Shown piece by piece: positions 26,009 to 34,905 of a stretch of 64,000 nucleotides of DNA. The notes beneath the pieces are model-generated. The model was not told the DNA's origin, did not search any database, and was given only the letters and a program-made list of their open reading frames with translations. Where the stretch lies: the NCBI GenBank assembly GCA_900472485.1, contig UCII01000009.1, positions 195,995-259,994 on the forward strand, given 5' to 3'. This DNA comes from Hyphomicrobiales bacterium (GTDB lineage Bacteria; Pseudomonadota; Alphaproteobacteria; Rhizobiales; Rhizobiaceae). The position numbers and the translations under genes are program-made. Each line of letters opens with the position of its first letter. Positions within the stretch are counted from its first letter, which is position 1.

Positions 26009-27061
26009 TCAGGCTGCCGCCATCTGTGCCGTCTCATGCGATGTCGGCGTGACCATGGCGGCGATGATGCTTTGCAGATCGATCGTGCCGATAGGCTTGC
26101 CGCCCGCATCCGTGACCACGGCTCCCGTCTGGCCTGCCTCGGTGATCTGCTTGGCGGCGACTTCCAGCGTCATGTCGCCGGGTACGCGTGCGCCGCCCGG
26201 CTCGCCGGCAAGCGGCTTCATGATCGTCTGGGCCTGGATGACGCGACCGCGGTTCACTTCCTTGACGAAGGCGGTGATGTAGTCGTCGGCTGGCTGTAGT
26301 ACGATCTGCTGGCCGGTGCCCTGCTGCACGACCTTGCCGTCGCGCAGGATCGCGATCTTGTCGCCAAGGCGCAGCGCCTCGTCGAGATCATGGGTGATGA
26401 AGACGACGGTCTTCTTCAGTTCCTTCTGTAGATCGAGGAGGACGGTCTGCATGTCCACGCGGATCAGCGGATCGAGCGCCGAATAGGCTTCGTCCATCAG
26501 CAGGATATCGGCATCGTTCGTCAGCGCGCGGGCAAGGCCGACGCGCTGCTGCATGCCGCCGGAAAGCTGGTTCGGAAAGTGCCGTTCGAAGCCCTTGAGC
26601 CCGACGCGCTCGATCCAATACTGGCCTTTCTTCTCGCTTTCGGAGCGCGGCACACCCTGGATATCAAGGCCGTAGATCGTGTTTTCGATGACGGTGCGGT
26701 GTGGCAGCAGCGCGAATTTCTGGAACACCATCGCCGTTTTGTGACGACGGAATTCGCGCAGGTCGTTTTCGCTCATTTTGCAGACGTCGACGCCGTCATA
26801 GAGCACTTCGCCGGCCGTCGGCTCGATCAACCGGTTGATATGGCGGATCAGCGTCGACTTGCCCGAGCCGGAGAGGCCCATGACGACGGTGATGGCGCCG
26901 GCCGGCATGTCGATGTTGATATCCTGCAGGCCGAGCACATGACCGTGCGTTTCATTGAGTTCGGCCTTGCCCAAGCCGTTCTTGACCTGATCGATATAGT
27001 TGCGTCCGCGAGGACCGAAAATCTTATAAAGGCTTTTGATCTGGATCGCGTGACTAGCCAT
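26009..27061 (-). CDS. Quaternary-amine (betaine/choline) ABC transporter, ATP-binding subunit
   Basis: The 350-residue ATPase starts at the ATG at 27061, with GGAGG at ideal spacing; the longer upstream frame is rejected. It has the Walker A GLSGSGKST, the signature LSGGMQQR and Walker B ILLMDEAYSALDP. A C-terminal CBS-type region (about residues 280-345) is typical of the ProV/OpuAA/ChoV family and may sense ionic strength or ligand. The gene overlaps the permease gene by 8 bases. Specificity (choline, glycine betaine or proline betaine) cannot be told from the ATPase. Confidence 0.92.
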   Translation of the reverse strand: MASHAIQIKSLYKIFGPRGRNYIDQVKNGLGKAELNETHGHVLGLQDINIDMPAGAITVVMGLSGSGKSTLIRHINRLIEPTAGEVLYDGVDVCKMSENDLREFRRHKTAMVFQKFALLPHRTVIENTIYGLDIQGVPRSESEKKGQYWIERVGLKGFERHFPNQLSGGMQQRVGLARALTNDADILLMDEAYSALDPLIRVDMQTVLLDLQKELKKTVVFITHDLDEALRLGDKIAILRDGKVVQQGTGQQIVLQPADDYITAFVKEVNRGRVIQAQTIMKPLAGEPGGARVPGDMTLEVAAKQITEAGQTGAVVTDAGGKPIGTIDLQSIIAAMVTPTSHETAQMAAA

Positions 27062-27965
27062 GGATGACCTCCGAGTGCTTCTGGAGCCGTCTGCCATAGG
27101 CTTGGCTCGTGCGATCGAAAATGATGGCAATGGCGACCAGCGCGAAACCGTTGAGGAAGCCGACGGTGAAGAACTGGTTGTTGATCGCCTGCAGCGTATT
27201 CTTGCCGAGCCCGCCGACGCCGACCATCGAGGCGACGACGACCATGGCCAGCGACATCATGATGGTCTGATTGATGCCGGCCATGATGGTGGGCAGGGCA
27301 AGCGGGATCTGCACGTTGAAGAGTTTCTGGCGGTGCGACGAGCCGAAGGCGTCGGCGGCTTCCAGCACCTCCTTGTCCACGAGGCGGATGCCGAGATTGG
27401 TCAGGCGGATCATCGGCGGAACTGCATAGATGACGACGGCGATAAGGCCCGGTACCTTGCCGATGCCGAAGATGACGACGACGGGAATGAGATAGACGAA
27501 GCTCGGCATGGTCTGCATGACGTCGAGGATCGGATTGACGATCGACTGCAGCCGGTCCGAGCGCGCCATCAGGATGCCGATCGGCAGTCCGATGACGATG
27601 GCGATGAGCGTACAGACCGTCACCATGGCGAGCGTGACCATCGTATCGGTCCAGAGGCCGAAGACGCCGATGAGGATCATGGAGATCGCTGTGCCGGCAA
27701 CAATTTTAAGGTTGCGGCTGGCGGCATATACGACGAGCATCATGGCGACGAGTATGATGAACCAGGGCGTGTTGGTGAAAACCCATTCGAGATAGTTCAG
27801 AAACCATTGCAGCGGCTGCACGATGGCGTCGATGAGATTGCCGTAGGCGCGTACAGACGCCCTGAAACCGTCATCGATGTTCTTGCGTGCGAGACGTATG
27901 ATCGACTCGTCTATTGCCGGAAAGTTGCAGAGCAAATTCGGCAGGATCGTACACTGGATAGCCAT
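27054..27965 (-). CDS. Quaternary-amine ABC transporter, permease subunit
   Basis: The 303-residue protein starts at the ATG at 27965 (MAIQCTILPN) with AAGGGG upstream. It has about six membrane helices and the EAA-type cytoplasmic loop (EVLEAADAFGSSHRQKLF) that docks the ATPase. It belongs to the ProW/OpuAB/ChoW family of the inner membrane. The N-terminal ~60 residues before the first helix match the long ProW-type tail. It overlaps the ATPase gene by 8 bases, and a ~250-base gap with a strong hairpin separates it from the binding-protein gene. Confidence 0.9.
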   Translation of the reverse strand: MAIQCTILPNLLCNFPAIDESIIRLARKNIDDGFRASVRAYGNLIDAIVQPLQWFLNYLEWVFTNTPWFIILVAMMLVVYAASRNLKIVAGTAISMILIGVFGLWTDTMVTLAMVTVCTLIAIVIGLPIGILMARSDRLQSIVNPILDVMQTMPSFVYLIPVVVIFGIGKVPGLIAVVIYAVPPMIRLTNLGIRLVDKEVLEAADAFGSSHRQKLFNVQIPLALPTIMAGINQTIMMSLAMVVVASMVGVGGLGKNTLQAINNQFFTVGFLNGFALVAIAIIFDRTSQAYGRRLQKHSEVIHG

Positions 27966-28169
27966 GTATTTCCCCTTCTTAGTCCGGTTCTGTCCCGCTG
28001 CGCTCGTGTGGCCATCACATGCGGGCAGCACTGCAGCGCTGCGACCGGTTCTTCAGGCTGCCCCTGAATTCTTACAGCATTCGCCGCCGTTAATCTGCAC
28101 TCGTTGCGACCTTGCGTCATGTTGCTCTGTCGGTATGAGCGTCATACCGATTACGGCGCGCGAATGTGA

Positions 28170-28201
28170 AATCGGCGGCAGGCACGCGCCTGCCGCCGAT
28201 T
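28170..28201 (-). terminator. Strong hairpin just past the substrate-binding-protein gene
   Basis: A perfect 14-bp GC-rich stem with a four-base loop (left arm 28170-28183, right arm 28188-28201) begins 12 bases past the binding-protein stop. No T run follows, so it probably protects the 3' end of the abundant binding-protein mRNA or attenuates readthrough into the permease gene. Confidence 0.6.
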
Positions 28202-28213
28202 CTGCAGCACGGA

Positions 28214-29212
28214 TTAGAGCGACGCCTTGACCTTGGTGGCGACGTCCGGAGCAACCCACTTGGTCCACATGTCGGGGTAGGTCTTGAGGAAATACTTGGC
28301 GCCGTCCTCGTTGGTACCCTGATTGTCGGTCATCCAGGCGAGAACCTTGCCGACGGTGCCGTTATCCCACTTGCGGGTCTTCATGTAGTCCATGGCGATA
28401 CCGGCCTTTGCGGCAAAGTCCTTGGTCACGACGGTATAGACGTCCGAAACCGGATAGGAGTTCACCTTCGGATTGGCGCAATCCTGCTGCGAAGTGCAGG
28501 CATCCCAATCCTTCTTGTCATGCGGCACGTTGAAGCTCAGGCGAACCATCTCGTACTTGCCGAGGATGGCTGTCGGAGCCCAATAGTAGCCGAGCCAGCC
28601 GGTCTTCTTTTCGAAGGCGTTGGCGATCGAGCCGTCGAGACCTGCCGCCGAACCGGTATCGACCAACGTGAAGCCGAGCTTTTCGGCGCCGAGGGCCTTG
28701 TAGAGATTGGCGGTCGAAATCTGGCAGTTCCAGCCGGCCGGGCAATTATATACCGCGCCCTTGGAAGAATCTTCCGGGGCAGGGAAGAGTTCCGGATGCT
28801 TCAGCGCGTCCTGAACGGTCTTGATATCCGGATGGGCGTCGGCGAGGAATTTCGGAATCCACCAGCCTTCCACGCCGCCATCGCTCAAGAGCGGTGCCGC
28901 CTCGATCAAGCGGCCTTCGGAAACGGCCTTGTCGAGCGCTGTGCGCACTGCGTTGACCCAAAGCTCGGGCGCAACGTCAGGCTGACCTTTTTCATCCATG
29001 GAGGTAAAGGTCGGCTGCGTGTCGCCGGTCACCAGAGTGACGTTACAGCCATAACCGTTTTGCAGGATGATCTTGTCGACTTGAGCGGCTACGCCTGCCG
29101 ATGCCCAGTTCATTTCAGCGATGGATACGCTGCCGCAATCCGCGGCGTGCGCCGAGCCAGCCAAAGCATAGGCGCCGAATGCGAAAATGGCTGAAGCGAG
29201 AAGCTTCTTCAT
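28214..29212 (-). CDS. Quaternary-amine ABC transporter, periplasmic substrate-binding protein
   Basis: The start at 29212 (MKKLLASAIF) has GGGAGA upstream; the longer frame is discarded. Residues 1-23 are a Sec signal peptide cleaved after AHA. The remaining ~310 residues are an OpuAC-type binding domain, with Trp and Tyr residues (WVNAV, GGVEGWW, GYYWAP) of the kind that form the cation-pi cage for trimethylammonium groups. Four or more Cys (YNCPAGWNCQ, CTSQQDC) could form disulfides. It is the first gene of the transporter operon. Substrate by context: glycine betaine, proline betaine or choline. Confidence 0.9.
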   Translation of the reverse strand: MKKLLASAIFAFGAYALAGSAHAADCGSVSIAEMNWASAGVAAQVDKIILQNGYGCNVTLVTGDTQPTFTSMDEKGQPDVAPELWVNAVRTALDKAVSEGRLIEAAPLLSDGGVEGWWIPKFLADAHPDIKTVQDALKHPELFPAPEDSSKGAVYNCPAGWNCQISTANLYKALGAEKLGFTLVDTGSAAGLDGSIANAFEKKTGWLGYYWAPTAILGKYEMVRLSFNVPHDKKDWDACTSQQDCANPKVNSYPVSDVYTVVTKDFAAKAGIAMDYMKTRKWDNGTVGKVLAWMTDNQGTNEDGAKYFLKTYPDMWTKWVAPDVATKVKASL

Positions 29213-29732
29213 TGATATCGTCTCCCAATTTTTCGTTACGTTGCGGAAATCGACTCCAAACGCGTTCGATTTCTGTCGATTCCCTGTCAGCGCGGTCTGA
29301 TTGCAACCGTTCATACGCCGCTGACGACGCCCGTACGGTCCCCTTTGCTGCCGTCGTGCATTTGGTCTTTTTGCGACCGCGGAACTCTGTCGCGGCCGGG
29401 CATTCTTTGCATCGACAAAGGGTAGCGTAAGGATTTGAAAGAAGAAATCAACAGCCTGCCAGCCGAAGGAAGTTATCACGCCCCTTGGAGAAGCTTAATT
29501 AAGCGCCTGAATTAGCCTGTTTTCTGCTATTCACGGCTGCAAAACAGGCATTGTGTGGCTTTCGTGAAGCTTTACCATCAAGACGGAATTAAATGGCGCT
29601 GGAATATCGCGTCCCTGAAAGACGTTTTGTATTCCATTTGCGTCGTTTGCGATTTCTCAACGCAAAGCGGAAAATTTTCAAAAAATTTTCAGATTCACTC
29701 TAATTTAAGCACTTAATAACCCTCCGGTAACG
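29213..29732. other. Intergenic region upstream of the transporter operon
   Basis: About 520 bases carry no supported gene. The part nearest the binding-protein gene should hold its promoter; GCGAC-N11-GTCGC (29373-29393) is a possible regulator site. The stretch 29480-29732 is AT-rich with runs such as AAAATTTTC and looks like promoter DNA for whatever lies to the right. Confidence 0.4.
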
Positions 29733-29885
29733 ATGTCGGTTTATCAATCGATGCGTGGCGGGGGACATACCGCTGCTTCCCTGGATCAGGTATTGCGTAC
29801 CGGGGAAAGCGAACCTTGTGGTGTTTGTGCAGGGAAGCCGGCGTTTTTGGCAAACCGCGTTGATCCTCGGATCGCGCGGTTTTCG
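29733..29885 (+). ncRNA. Candidate small RNA ending in a strong hairpin
   Basis: There is no convincing coding frame with a ribosome site here. The segment has nested complementarity (GCTTCCC with GGGAAAGC, GGTA with TACC) and ends in a long hairpin at 29852-29882: AAACCGCG-TT-GATCC, loop TC, GGATC-G-CGCGGTTT, followed by TTTTC. AT-rich promoter-like DNA precedes it. This is a structural guess only, with no family match. Confidence 0.25.
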
Positions 29886-29966
29886 CGCTTTAGAGGGTGC
29901 CGTTACGAGACAGTTTGATGTGCGGGAAGCAGCAGCCTGCTCCGATCCCGATAACGATCAAAAATA

Positions 29967-29995
29967 AAGCCGCCGATGCTGTTGCATGGCGGCTT
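29967..29995 (-). terminator. Terminator of the 47-residue gene
   Basis: AAGCCGCC and GGCGGCTT form an 8-bp stem. On the minus strand it is followed by TTTATTTTTG. It lies about 30 bases past the stop of the small gene at 30028. Confidence 0.7.
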
Positions 29996-30027
29996 CTCAT
30001 GTATGGGGCTGGCAGCTTGACGCGCTC

Positions 30028-30171
30028 TCAGCCGACATTATAGGTGCGGATGAAGCCGATCGTGCCGAAGCGCGTGTCGAGTTGCTGCAGGCGGCTCTCC
30101 GGGCGGCGAACCGGAAGCTTGCCATTCCAGGCGATCTGAATGGAATTCTGTCTGTTGAAGATGAAGAGCAT
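30028..30171 (-). CDS. Small hypothetical protein, 47 residues
   Basis: The ATG at 30171 is preceded by GGAGGA at about 9 bases, a near-ideal site, and a strong terminator follows the stop, so a real small gene is likely. The product starts MLFIFNRQNSIQIAWNG and ends RTYNVG. The segment RLQQLDTRFGTIGFIR loosely resembles the DUF1127 tail (L..L.D..L.DIGL.R), but the match is weak. It is divergent from cobQ. Function unknown. Confidence 0.6.
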   Translation of the reverse strand: MLFIFNRQNSIQIAWNGKLPVRRPESRLQQLDTRFGTIGFIRTYNVG

Positions 30172-30405
30172 TGGGGTATCCTCCGACCGGACAGGCCGGT
30201 TTCGTTGTTTGTTTTCACGATGCAGATAATCCTCCTTCGCGTAACTGACAACGGATGAAATCGTCATCCAATGTCGCAAATAGAGCATGTTTGAAGGTGA
30301 TGCATTTTTGTATCGTGGCCGCTCTTTCCGGCAGCTGGAGATCGCGGCAAAATCAAGGCGGAATCCAGCGTTTTCAGTGGCTGTGGCGTATCGAGGTGGT
30401 GGGCA

Positions 30406-31860
30406 ATGACAAGAGCGATCATGCTGCAGGGAACCGGTTCCGATGTCGGAAAAACGGTATTGGTCGCGGGACTGTGCCGGCTGTTCGCAAACAGGGGCGT
30501 GAGAGTGCGCCCGTTCAAGCCACAAAACATGTCGAACAATGCCGCCGTTGCCGAAGACGGCGGCGAGATCGGACGGGCGCAGTGGCTGCAGTCGCTCGCG
30601 GCGCGCGTGCCATCATCGGTTCACATGAATCCGGTGTTGTTGAAGCCGCAATCGGAGACCGGCAGCCAGATCATCGTTCAGGGCAAAGTCTGGGGGCAGG
30701 CCAAGGGCAGGGACTATCAGGCCCTCAAGCCGCAATTGCTCGGCGCGGTGCTCGAAAGCTTCGCCACGATGCGGGCGGGAACCGATCTCGTCATCGTCGA
30801 AGGAGCGGGTTCGCCGGCCGAGATCAATCTGCGGCGCGGCGACATCGCCAATATGGGCTTTGCGACACGCGCCAATGTTCCCGTCGTGCTGGTCGGTGAC
30901 ATAGACCGCGGCGGCGTGATCGCGTCATTGGTCGGCACATATCATATCTTGCCGGAGGAAGACCGGCGGATGATCCGTGGCTATCTGATCAACAAGTTCC
31001 GTGGTGATGTCTCATTGTTTGGTGAGGGCATTGAGGCGGTTGGCAGTTTCACTAGATGGCAATGTCATGGCGTCGTCCCGTGGCTAAAGGCGGCCACCCG
31101 CCTGCCGGCGGAGGATTCGGTCGTATTGGAGCGACTTGCTCGAGGTTCCTCCGGCGCGCTCAAGGTCGCTGTGCCTGTGCTGTCGCGGATCGCCAATTTC
31201 GACGATCTTGACCCGCTGCGGGCCGAGCCCGATGTCGATCTCGTCTTCGTCCGGGCTGGCGAGCGTTTGCCCGCCGATGCGGGGCTTGTGGTATTGCCGG
31301 GCTCCAAGTCGACGATCGGTGACCTGCTGGATCTGCGCGAGCAAGGATGGGATCGCGATATCGCTGCCCATGTGCGCCGCGGCGGTCGCGTCATCGGTAT
31401 TTGCGGCGGTTATCAGATGCTCGGTCATACCGTCCACGATCCGCTCGGTATCGAGGGATCGGTGACCGAGACGCCCGGATTGGGTCTTTTGGATATCGAG
31501 ACGGAAATGGCCCCTGAGAAGACGGTGCGCAACAGTCTTGCGGTCTCGAAAGAGTATGACGTGCCGCTGTCCGGCTATGAAATCCATCTCGGTGTGACGC
31601 GGGGTCCGGACTGCGAACGGCCATCGGCCATGATCGAAGGGCGGCCCGATGGAGCGGTATCGCCGGATGGCCGCATCATGGGCACATATCTTCATGGGCT
31701 CTTCGGTAGCGACGCTTACCGGGCAAAGCTGCTGGCAAGCTTCGGCCTTTCCGGCGAGCGCGTGAACTATCGCGCCAGCGTCGATATGGCTCTGGACGAA
31801 GTTGCGGCAGAACTGGAAGCCGTGCTCGATCCGGCCTGGCTCGACGGTCTGGTCGCCTAG
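30406..31860 (+). CDS. cobQ: Cobyric acid synthase
   Basis: The 484-residue enzyme amidates four side chains of adenosylcobyrinic acid a,c-diamide, using glutamine and ATP. The N-terminal synthetase domain has the P-loop-like MLQGTGSDVGKTVL and KPQNMSNNA, and the C-terminal type-1 amidotransferase domain has the nucleophile motif VIGICGGYQMLG and a late His (GTYLHGLF). Length is typical of CobQ. GAGGTGG precedes the ATG. It stands alone upstream of a convergent ClC gene, whose last 4 bases overlap its end, and is separated from the other cob operons. Confidence 0.95.
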   Translation: MTRAIMLQGTGSDVGKTVLVAGLCRLFANRGVRVRPFKPQNMSNNAAVAEDGGEIGRAQWLQSLAARVPSSVHMNPVLLKPQSETGSQIIVQGKVWGQAKGRDYQALKPQLLGAVLESFATMRAGTDLVIVEGAGSPAEINLRRGDIANMGFATRANVPVVLVGDIDRGGVIASLVGTYHILPEEDRRMIRGYLINKFRGDVSLFGEGIEAVGSFTRWQCHGVVPWLKAATRLPAEDSVVLERLARGSSGALKVAVPVLSRIANFDDLDPLRAEPDVDLVFVRAGERLPADAGLVVLPGSKSTIGDLLDLREQGWDRDIAAHVRRGGRVIGICGGYQMLGHTVHDPLGIEGSVTETPGLGLLDIETEMAPEKTVRNSLAVSKEYDVPLSGYEIHLGVTRGPDCERPSAMIEGRPDGAVSPDGRIMGTYLHGLFGSDAYRAKLLASFGLSGERVNYRASVDMALDEVAAELEAVLDPAWLDGLVA

Positions 31861-33653
31861 AGTTCGCCGGAAACTTCCCGCCGACGGCGGTCGAGTTCTT
31901 CGCTGTAGCGGCGCAGCGTATAGCTCTCCGTCAGCAGACCGATGACCTTGCGTTCGATCAGGTCGTTGACGACGACGAGCGCTTCGCTCTTGGTCTGCTC
32001 GAACATGGCGGCTGCCTGCTTGGCGTTCATCTGCGGCTGCAGGAATTCGTTGCGGAGCCGGATGAAATCGAAAAGACCGTGCTCCTCGTCGTCCTTTTCG
32101 ACCGGGCTCGCATAGACATCGGGCACGAGGACCATTCCGGAATATTTCTCGTTCTTGTCGACTAGGATGACACGCTGGGCCGAGCCGATCGGAAAATTCT
32201 TGCGGAATTCTTCGATGCTCATGTCGATACTGCCCGTATGCACGTCGGGGCGCATCATGCGGGCGACAGTGAGATTGCGGATCCAGCCGACGTCATGGGC
32301 GCTGCGGATGCTTTCGCCGCGCAGGTGGAAGCGCCATGTCGCGAAAGAGTAGCCGAAGGTCGTGCGCACCACGAGCGACGAGGTGATGACGGCGGCCAGC
32401 ACCAGGGCGGTGATCGGGAAGTCCCCGGTGATTTCAAGCGCCAGGAAGGTCATGGTCAGCGGGCCGCCGATGATGGCAACGGCCAGCGAGCTCATGCCGA
32501 CGACGGCATAGACGACCGGCGTCAGCGTCGCGTGATCGAAATAGGGCGCGCAATAGGCGAAGATCTTACCGAGCAGCGCGCCCATGAACAGCGAAGCGAA
32601 GAAGAGGCCGCCTCTGAAACCGGAGCCGATCGATATTGCCGAGGCGAGCGATTTCAGCAGGAATAGACCCGCCAAGGCGCCCAGCGTCACGTCCGTAGAC
32701 AGATTGAGATGCAGCGCGCCATGGCCGGCCGAAAGGACTTGTGGCGAGATCAGCGCCAGTGTTCCGACGATCAGGCCGCCGAGCGCAGGCCGGAAAGGCG
32801 GCGCTATGGAGCTCTTGCGTGCCAGTTCCTCGACCCAGGCGACGCCCTGCATGATCAGGATGCCGATACCGGCGCAGAAGGCACCAAGCAGGATGGCTGG
32901 AAGATAATCCGCCGGAACGATCGCCCCGAAATGATCGATATCGATGGCAAAGTCGTCGCCGGCGAGTAGTCTGGCAATCATCGTTGAAATCAGCGCCGAG
33001 ACGACGACGGGGGTCAGGGTCACGATCGAATAGCTGCCGATGATCAGCTCGAAGGCATAGAAGGCGCCCGTGAGCGGCGCATTGAAAGCAGCTGCGATGG
33101 CGCCGGCCGCGCCGCAGCCGACGAGCATGCGCAGGTCTGCGCGGCGCATCTGCATCTTGTAGCCGAATTTGGAGGCAATGCCTGCGGCGAGCTGCGTGTA
33201 ACCTGCTTCAAGCCCGACAGACGCGCCGAATCCATTGGAGATCAGGTTCTGCACCGCGACGATGATGCTGTCGGTAAGCGACATGCGGCCGCCATGCAGC
33301 GCATTGGCTTCAATCGGGTCGACCATCGGCTTCTTGCGCGTGCGCGACAATATATAAAGCAGGATGCCGAGAATGATGCCGCCGGCGATCGGCGCGATGA
33401 ACAACACCGATTTGTCGGGGATCGCCATTGCCGCTGAGCTCAAGCGTTCGTAGTCGGTTATGCCGTAGATGACGCTATGAAGCTTACGCGAGATATAGCT
33501 CATCGCGGTTACGGCACAGCCGGACGCTATTCCCACCAGGGCGCCGGCAAAAACAAGTCCCAGCTCGCCACGACGCAGCAATGCCCTGAAGCGACCGAGA
33601 TCGAATAGGACCGAGAAGACGCCGAGACGTCGCGGTTGAAATTTCTGTAGCAT
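31857..33653 (-). CDS. ClC-family chloride channel/antiporter with C-terminal CBS domains
   Basis: The 598-residue protein has the ClC membrane domain (about residues 20-440, ~10-12 helices) and a cytoplasmic pair of CBS domains (about 460-590). The gating glutamate is kept in a variant motif (GLEAG where GREGP is usual). The GSGIP selectivity-filter motif is not recognisable (DPIEANALHGG there), and GGLFFAS replaces GGxFxP, so ion selectivity may differ from classical ClC. Proteins of this group move chloride, or other anions such as fluoride or nitrate, against protons. It converges on cobQ with a 4-base overlap. Confidence 0.87.
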   Translation of the reverse strand: MLQKFQPRRLGVFSVLFDLGRFRALLRRGELGLVFAGALVGIASGCAVTAMSYISRKLHSVIYGITDYERLSSAAMAIPDKSVLFIAPIAGGIILGILLYILSRTRKKPMVDPIEANALHGGRMSLTDSIIVAVQNLISNGFGASVGLEAGYTQLAAGIASKFGYKMQMRRADLRMLVGCGAAGAIAAAFNAPLTGAFYAFELIIGSYSIVTLTPVVVSALISTMIARLLAGDDFAIDIDHFGAIVPADYLPAILLGAFCAGIGILIMQGVAWVEELARKSSIAPPFRPALGGLIVGTLALISPQVLSAGHGALHLNLSTDVTLGALAGLFLLKSLASAISIGSGFRGGLFFASLFMGALLGKIFAYCAPYFDHATLTPVVYAVVGMSSLAVAIIGGPLTMTFLALEITGDFPITALVLAAVITSSLVVRTTFGYSFATWRFHLRGESIRSAHDVGWIRNLTVARMMRPDVHTGSIDMSIEEFRKNFPIGSAQRVILVDKNEKYSGMVLVPDVYASPVEKDDEEHGLFDFIRLRNEFLQPQMNAKQAAAMFEQTKSEALVVVNDLIERKVIGLLTESYTLRRYSEELDRRRREVSGEL

Positions 33654-33806
33654 TGGAAGCGGACGATACGTTTTTGCTCGAATGTGAGGGCTTACCCTCT
33701 ATAAACTCCTAACATCAAAGAAATACGGCAAAAAAGCCGCTGATTTCATGCGAATTTTCAACCGATTTCGCAATCAGGATGGCGCAGGTCGCATCCATGC
33801 CCTTGA

Positions 33807-33835
33807 TTGACTTGAACTAAGTGAAAGCCTAATCA
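33807..33835 (+). promoter_or_regulatory. Candidate promoter of the riboswitch-cobP operon
   Basis: TTGACT, 17 bases, TAATCA, ending about 15 bases before the first conserved riboswitch element. The -35 box is good and the -10 box is weak. Confidence 0.35.
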
Positions 33836-33849
33836 TTGCGGCACAACGA

Positions 33850-34214
33850 ATGGTTCCTGAGCGGCGATCTGCCGCATGGGATGAAAAGGGAATGTGGAGG
33901 GACGGACCCAATCCGGGCGTTCTCATCACAGCCGACCCCGCGACTGTAGAGCGGTCAGGGTCTTTCGTTCGGTTTGAAGTCTATTCCGTTGATGGTTCGC
34001 ATGGGGCGAACGGGGCGGGGCAGGCGCAAGTCGAAAAAGCCACTGGTGTGGCATCATGATCAACCGGGGCTGGACGCCTCTTATTCTACGAATCGTCCGC
34101 CTTTTCATGATGGATGCCGGGAAGGCGAGAAAGATCCGCTGGCGCACGATCGGGGGCGACCGGTTTTGGTCTGCCCCCGTCGCGGCGCCTTATCCGCGAG
34201 CCAGGAGACCTGCC
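33850..34214 (+). ncRNA. Cobalamin riboswitch with an enlarged peripheral region
   Basis: The conserved cobalamin-riboswitch elements occur in order: GGTTCC (~33852), GGGATGAAAAGGGAAT (33878-33893), AATCCGGG, GCCGACCCCGCGACTGTA (from 33931) with GCGG after it, CACTGG (~34041), GCCGGGAAGGC (~34117), and the B12 box AGCCAGGAGACCTGCC (34199-34214). Total length is ~365 bases against the usual ~200; the extra length lies mostly between 33955 and 34100. It precedes cobP by 161 bases and should repress the cobP-cobW-cobN-cupin-cobO operon when adenosylcobalamin is plentiful. Confidence 0.92.
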
Positions 34215-34375
34215 ATGCGTGCCGGGCGCAGAGCCTGTTCTGGGACGTCAGTCCCGCTGCCAGCACGGAGGTTGTCGTGGCGCAAGATGAGTTTTGGGCG
34301 TGGAGGCGCCCGTTTCCCGGTTCCAGCGACGTGCTGCCGACCCTCGCTTCTGCGTGGTGGGAGCGGACATAGCGC

Positions 34376-34900
34376 ATGTCGACTTCGACTTCCCGAGCTG
34401 TTTTCGTCCTTGGCGGCGCGCGTTCCGGCAAATCCAGATTTGCCGAATCCCTGGTTTTAGACACGGGTCTTGAACGTCACTATGTGGCGACAGGGCAGGC
34501 GTGGGATGACGAGATGCGCGAGCGCATCGCAAAGCATCGTGCCGACCGCGGCGATCTATGGCAGACGCATGAGGAGCCGATGGATCTCGTCGGGCAGCTC
34601 GCAGCCATTGACGCCGAGGGGCGGGCAATGCTTGTCGACTGCCTGACGCTATGGGTCACCAACCTGATGATGGCTGAGCGAGACATGGCGGCGGAATTTG
34701 CCGCTCTCACTGCATTTCTGCCAACTGCACGATCATGGCTCGTTTTCGTCTCCAACGAGGTGGGCTTGGGAATCGTGCCGGAAAATCGCATGGCGCGGGA
34801 ATTTCGCGATCATGCCGGCCGCCTGCACCAGATGGTCGCGGCGGCGAGTGCCGAAGTTTATCTTATCGCAGCGGGCCTGCCGCTGAAAATGAAGGGTTGA
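34376..34900 (+). CDS. cobP: Adenosylcobinamide kinase / adenosylcobinamide-phosphate guanylyltransferase
   Basis: The 174-residue bifunctional enzyme phosphorylates adenosylcobinamide and attaches GMP, preparing it for nucleotide-loop assembly. [15 protein letters not shown] is the P-loop, and the block [12 protein letters not shown] and the GMP-attachment region with His (IAKHRADRG) fit CobP/CobU. Length is normal. It is the first gene after the cobalamin riboswitch and is followed by cobW after 5 bases, so both are under riboswitch control. Confidence 0.95.
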   Translation: MSTSTSRAVFVLGGARSGKSRFAESLVLDTGLERHYVATGQAWDDEMRERIAKHRADRGDLWQTHEEPMDLVGQLAAIDAEGRAMLVDCLTLWVTNLMMAERDMAAEFAALTAFLPTARSWLVFVSNEVGLGIVPENRMAREFRDHAGRLHQMVAAASAEVYLIAAGLPLKMKG

Positions 34901-34905
34901 TCCAC

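Noticed and set aside
29755..29967. A 70-residue plus-strand frame in the gap before cobQ
   Set aside because: No site upstream; the segment is better described by its RNA-like hairpins, itself uncertain.
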